Part shown: piece by piece, positions 6,503-8,865 of the stretch
Position numbering within the stretch: position 1 is the stretch's first letter
Layout of the letters: the number at the start of each line of letters is the position of its first letter
Assembly: GCA_964343195.1 (NCBI GenBank)
Contig: CAYFIR010000185.1
Coordinates: 1 to 8,865, forward strand
Direction of reading: 5' to 3'
Length of the DNA: 8,865 nt
Source of the DNA: CAYVAP01 sp964343195
GTDB taxonomy: Bacteria; Bacteroidota; Bacteroidia; J057
The notes under the pieces: generated by a model
The model's database searches: none
Seen by the model: only the letters and a program-made list of their open reading frames with translations
Told to the model about the DNA's origin: nothing
Translations under genes and position numbers: made by a program

Positions 6503-6546
6503 GGGGAAGAAATTCGAAGTCTACAGATTGACTCGAATCATCATAA

Positions 6547-6587
6547 AAAACGGTCTGAGGTTAACTGAATTAACCTCAGACCGTTTT
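6547..6587. terminator. Bidirectional intrinsic terminator
   Basis: An 18-bp perfect stem (6547-6564 with 6570-6587) closes a five-base loop, CTGAA. The arms begin AAAACGGTCTGAGG and end with TTTT on the plus strand; on the minus strand the stem is followed by a run of six T (complement of 6545-6550). It sits 44 bp after the MATE stop and 26 bp after the stop of the convergent GIN-domain gene, serving both, with the better T tract for the minus-strand gene. Confidence 0.95.
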
Positions 6588-6613
6588 CTATTACTCCGAA
6601 AGCCACTGGCCGC

Positions 6614-7360
6614 TTATCGCTTGCGAACCGAACCCGCACCAGATACGCGCTGGTCGATCTCGGAAGGATCTCCGTCATACACCACACTCCCAGCTCCGGA
6701 AATCTGGGTTTTTAGCTTCTGAGTGGCGTGTACCTGGGCAGAACCGGCCCCGGAAATTTCTACTTCAACAGATTCACAAACCAGGTCAAAAGCTTTGACC
6801 TCGCCGGCACCAGATGTTTCAAAGCTAGCCTTACGGGCTGTCCCGGCCATGATGTACTGACCTGCACCGCTGATTTCAGCATCCAGCTCATTGACCTCGA
6901 CATTGAGGTTAATCTTTCCGGCACCAGAGACATCGATGTCGAGGCTTTCGCCCTTCAGGACAGTTTCACTGCGCATGTCCACAGCTCCTGACACATCGAT
7001 GGAGGAAAGTTCATCTGCATAGATATGCAGGGTGATTTTTTCATTAAAGCGCTTGAACCACTGTTCCTCCATTTTAACGTGGAGTTCACCCCCCTCCATA
7101 TGGGCTTTGAGGTGCTGGAGTGCCTCCTCGGGGCCTTCAGCCTCAACATAGGAATCAGCACCTGGATGAATGACCACTTTGTACCCACCCTTCAGATCTA
7201 CACGGTCAAATCCGCGCAGGTCTGACCAGTTGGTTGAGGCCATTTCGACCTCCTCATATTCTTTCTCATCGAAGTCAAAATCGACATTGGAGCGATTGTA
7301 GAAAAACAGGGCTCCTCCAACGATTAGGCCACCCCAGAAGATGATGCGTAAAAATCTCAT
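6614..7360 (-). CDS. Head GIN domain (DUF2807) envelope protein
   Basis: A 248-residue protein with an N-terminal membrane anchor or uncleaved signal (hydrophobic 5-21, basic residues before it), an acidic linker (27-40, DFDFDEKEYEEVE) and a GIN domain of the head GIN/DUF2807 type from about 45 to the end. The domain opens with FDRVDLKGGYKVVIHPG (51-67), the usual beginning. It continues as a right-handed beta-helix-like series marked by SGA(G/V) turns at 124, 145, 164, 183, 203, 221 and 240, i.e. every 16-21 residues, with alternating hydrophobic positions. Such proteins are common in Bacteroidota, are exported and are thought to be putative autotransporter-adhesin-like proteins, but no biochemical role is established. 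The ATG at 7360 is preceded by A-rich sequence, usual for this phylum. It is convergent with the MATE gene and divergent from the deacetylase gene, with no evident partner. Confidence 0.92.
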   Translation of the reverse strand: MRFLRIIFWGGLIVGGALFFYNRSNVDFDFDEKEYEEVEMASTNWSDLRGFDRVDLKGGYKVVIHPGADSYVEAEGPEEALQHLKAHMEGGELHVKMEEQWFKRFNEKITLHIYADELSSIDVSGAVDMRSETVLKGESLDIDVSGAGKINLNVEVNELDAEISGAGQYIMAGTARKASFETSGAGEVKAFDLVCESVEVEISGAGSAQVHATQKLKTQISGAGSVVYDGDPSEIDQRVSGAGSVRKR

Positions 7361-7611
7361 TTGATTATTTGGTTTGTTGTCTTATTGATGTCTGAATGCA
7401 GCCAAAGGTTACACGGGAAAGAAATTGGGATGCTGAGATTGCGAGACAAGTGAATTGGCATAACTTGTCAGGATTTCAAGCAGGAAATTCTCACTCCCAT
7501 TCTCCACAAACCTTCCTGCTAAGAAGATCGGCTTTTTTGGACGGGGTTGGAAATAAAACCTTTTTTTTGCCCACAGGTTATCGAAATCTGTAACCACTTG
7601 AGCTGCCAATC
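7361..7611. other. Divergent intergenic region with two small inverted repeats
   Basis: This 251-bp gap between the GIN gene and the deacetylase gene must hold both promoters, but no convincing TAnnTTTG box was found. It contains GACAAGT/ACTTGTC (7445-7451 and 7463-7469, 11-base spacer), a possible regulator site, and AGCAGGAA/TTCCTGCT (7479-7486 and 7513-7520, 26-base loop). A run of eight T ending in G (7561-7569) lies about 42 bp before the deacetylase start and could serve as its -33 element. No small gene was recognised. Confidence 0.5.
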
Positions 7612-8514
7612 TTGCTGAAAATTGCCTGGGACCCATTGTATCGCCACCCTCTCCCGCCGGGACATCGGTTCCCGATGGAAAAATATGACCTCATTCCCGA
7701 ACAACTTTGCTACGAAGGCACCATCTCGGAGGAAAATCTATATCGTCCAGGGAAAATCGATGAAGCAACCGTGCTACTCACTCATGATCCAGCGTATTGG
7801 CACAAGCTGAAAACTGGAGGACTCACTCCCCGTGAAATTCGGAAGACTGGATTTCCATTCTCTCCTCAATTAGTAGAGCGAGCTGTCACCATCCCCCAGG
7901 GCACCATCAAAAATGCCCTGTTTGCCATGGAATACGGCGTAGCCATCAATGGGGCTGGGGGCACCCACCATGCCTTCACAGACCGGGGTGAGGGATTTTG
8001 CCTGCTCAATGACATTGCCATTGCAGCCAACTGGTTGCTACAGGAAGGCCGCATCCAAAAAGCCCTGGTGGTGGACCTTGATGTCCATCAGGGTAATGGC
8101 ACTGCGCAGATTTTTCAGAATGACCCGCGGGTTTTCACTTTTTCCATGCACTGTGAGGCCAATTATCCCCTGCAAAAGGAGCAATCAGACCTGGACATTG
8201 GCCTTCCGGTCGGAACGGACGACCCATACTACCTTAGCCAGTTGAAGAACTCTCTGCCCCGCCTGATCCAGGAGGTAGAGCCTGATTTTGTTTTTTATCT
8301 GTCGGGTGTGGACATCCTGGAAACGGACAAGCTTGGCCGACTGGGGGTATCCATGCAGGGTTGCAGGGAACGGGACGAATATGTGCTGAAGCAGTGCAAA
8401 ACCAATGGACTACCCGTGGCAATCTCCCTCGGCGGCGGCTACTCGGTGCAACTGCGGCACATTGTTGAAGCGCACTGCAATACATTTCGGGTAGCACAGG
8501 AGATGTATTTTTAG
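7612..8514 (+). CDS. Histone deacetylase-family amidohydrolase, class IV-like
   Basis: A 300-residue zinc deacetylase of the arginase/deacetylase fold, which removes acetyl groups from lysine or from small acetylated amines; bacterial substrates include acetylpolyamines and acetylated proteins. Catalytic features are complete: the histidine pair in GTHHAF (H119, H120), GFCLLND (128-134), zinc ligands D157 and H159 in DLDVHQGNGT, the third ligand D234 in SGVDIL, and the transition-state tyrosine Y277 in GGGYS. The pattern DRGEGFCLLND and the short length resemble class IV (HDAC11-like) members. The start is a TTG at 7612: it gives MLKIAWDPLYRHPLP, the N-terminus expected for this group, whereas the first in-frame ATG (7675) would remove 21 residues of the conserved start. 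An in-frame TAA at 7591 limits the frame upstream. TTG starts are uncommon and may keep expression low. The cytosolic enzyme stands alone between divergent and downstream repeat regions. Confidence 0.93.
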   Translation: MLKIAWDPLYRHPLPPGHRFPMEKYDLIPEQLCYEGTISEENLYRPGKIDEATVLLTHDPAYWHKLKTGGLTPREIRKTGFPFSPQLVERAVTIPQGTIKNALFAMEYGVAINGAGGTHHAFTDRGEGFCLLNDIAIAANWLLQEGRIQKALVVDLDVHQGNGTAQIFQNDPRVFTFSMHCEANYPLQKEQSDLDIGLPVGTDDPYYLSQLKNSLPRLIQEVEPDFVFYLSGVDILETDKLGRLGVSMQGCRERDEYVLKQCKTNGLPVAISLGGGYSVQLRHIVEAHCNTFRVAQEMYF

Positions 8515-8518
8515 AAGT

Positions 8519-8718
8519 CAGAGCGATACTAGTCATTAGTTTCGCGGTTCAAAGTTCAAGGTTGAAAGTTGCCTGGGCTACGCAGAGCCAATTAGTGGCT
8601 ATTGCCCCAGAATTAAATGCATACCTTGGCTAGGCTAAGGTAGGCCCAAAATTCAAAAAGGCAAATCTGGACTCTCAGAGGCCTTTTTGATAGGTCGAAA
8701 CTAATGACTAGTGCTCTG
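8519..8718. repeat. ~200-bp inverted-repeat element with internal hairpins
   Basis: ACTAGTCATTAGTTTCG (8528-8544) is a perfect 17-bp inverted repeat of 8696-8712, and CAGAGC (8519-8524) pairs with GCTCTG (8713-8718), separated from the first arm by three unpaired bases. Enclosed are a degenerate 7-bp repeat (8547-8570: GTTCAAA, GTTCAAG, GTTGAAA, GTT) and three hairpins. Hairpin one is CTGGG 8573-8577 with CCCAG 8606-8610, containing AGCCA/TGGCT. Hairpin two is a 21-base near-palindrome, 8622-8642. Hairpin three is TCAAAAAGGC 8653-8662 with GCCTTTTTGA 8681-8690. It starts five bases after the deacetylase stop codon. A GTC triplet flanks both ends (8517-8519, 8718-8720), overlapping the repeat and too short to prove a target duplication. 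It has no room for a protein. A MITE-like nonautonomous element or a structured RNA are the two readings. Confidence 0.7.
8653..8690 (+). terminator. Probable intrinsic terminator after the deacetylase gene
   Basis: A 10-bp perfect stem, TCAAAAAGGC with GCCTTTTTGA, has the A-tract, GC and T-tract order of an intrinsic terminator; CTC/GAG within the 18-base loop can stack three more pairs. It lies 139 bp after the deacetylase stop, inside the inverted-repeat element, and could work in both directions. Confidence 0.5.
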
Positions 8719-8865
8719 TCAAATCCCCAATGATGGGTGATCGCTGCATCTTTTTCCGCATCTCTTCGTTGAGGCTCGTCTGTGGGGCCCTTTATCCCAC
8801 AGTCTCGCGGTTTGGCTCGCCAAACTCGGTTTTTCTTCCTTGCCTGCGAACAAGATCTCTTCGTA
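8719..8865. other. Window end: two hairpins, no recognisable gene
   Basis: No gene is recognised. Two perfect hairpins lie close together: CTGTGGG/CCCACAG (8780-8786 with 8796-8802) and GTTTGGC/GCCAAAC (8810-8816 with 8819-8825, two-base loop), the latter followed by a run of five T (8830-8834). ATCTCTTCGT occurs at 8760-8769 and again at 8855-8864. A transcript arriving from outside the window could end here, or this may be the edge of a larger repeat that continues beyond base 8865. Confidence 0.45.

Noticed and set aside
8519..8718. Retron msr/msd RNA
   Set aside because: Flanking inverted repeats and hairpins are compatible, but there is no reverse transcriptase in the window and no priming-guanosine motif could be assigned.
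8613..8864. Minus-strand open frame of about 83 codons running off the right edge
   Set aside because: It crosses the inverted-repeat element, lacks a visible start, and its length is within chance expectation; no transposase motif is recognised.

Overview
The window looks like chromosomal DNA of a member of the Bacteroidota, most likely a Saprospiria/Lewinella-type marine bacterium; the placement is an inference. It rests on an M23/M56 fusion peptidase paired with a BlaI-type repressor, a head GIN-domain adhesin-like protein with SGAG repeats, the lack of Shine-Dalgarno sequences before the genes, and a promoter resembling the Bacteroidota -33/-7 (TTG ... TAnnTTTG) type. No rRNA, tRNA, CRISPR array, phage gene or identifiable transposase is visible.

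Layout. Bases 71-2764 hold three minus-strand genes: an LCM-type SAM-dependent methyltransferase (1910-2764), an AlkD-like HEAT-repeat DNA glycosylase (1061-1765) and a secreted TolB/WD40-like beta-propeller protein (71-988). A tandem array of an 8-bp unit (1771-1802) sits directly before the glycosylase start. A divergent intergenic region (2765-2955) leads to a plus-strand pair: a BlaI/MecI-type repressor (2956-3321) and a membrane M56 peptidase fused to a peptidoglycan-type M23 endopeptidase (3487-4842). The two are separated by a 165-bp repeat-rich spacer. A 229-bp structured spacer (4843-5071), with mutually exclusive pairings and a 13-bp perfect hairpin, precedes a NorM-type MATE efflux pump (5072-6502). 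A strong 18-bp-stem bidirectional terminator (6547-6587) separates it from a convergent minus-strand GIN-domain protein (6614-7360). Divergent from that is a class IV-like histone-deacetylase-family hydrolase (7612-8514) with a TTG start. It is followed at once by a ~200-bp element with 17+6-bp terminal inverted repeats and three internal hairpins (8519-8718).

How the genes may work together. The repressor and the M56/M23 protein form a BlaI/BlaR1-like regulatory pair. The usual penicillin-binding sensor domain is replaced by a zinc endopeptidase, so the signal is probably linked to cell-wall state rather than to beta-lactam binding. A 16-bp dyad overlapping the -33 region of the repressor promoter is a natural candidate for its own operator, and the -7 box is so close to the ATG that the mRNA is probably leaderless. 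The remaining genes (alkylation repair, methyltransferase, drug/cation efflux, deacetylase) are mostly single-gene units with no obvious shared pathway. The unexplained material lies in the intergenic regions: degenerate 7-bp repeats, an 8-bp array, dispersed inverted repeats and the terminal structured element.
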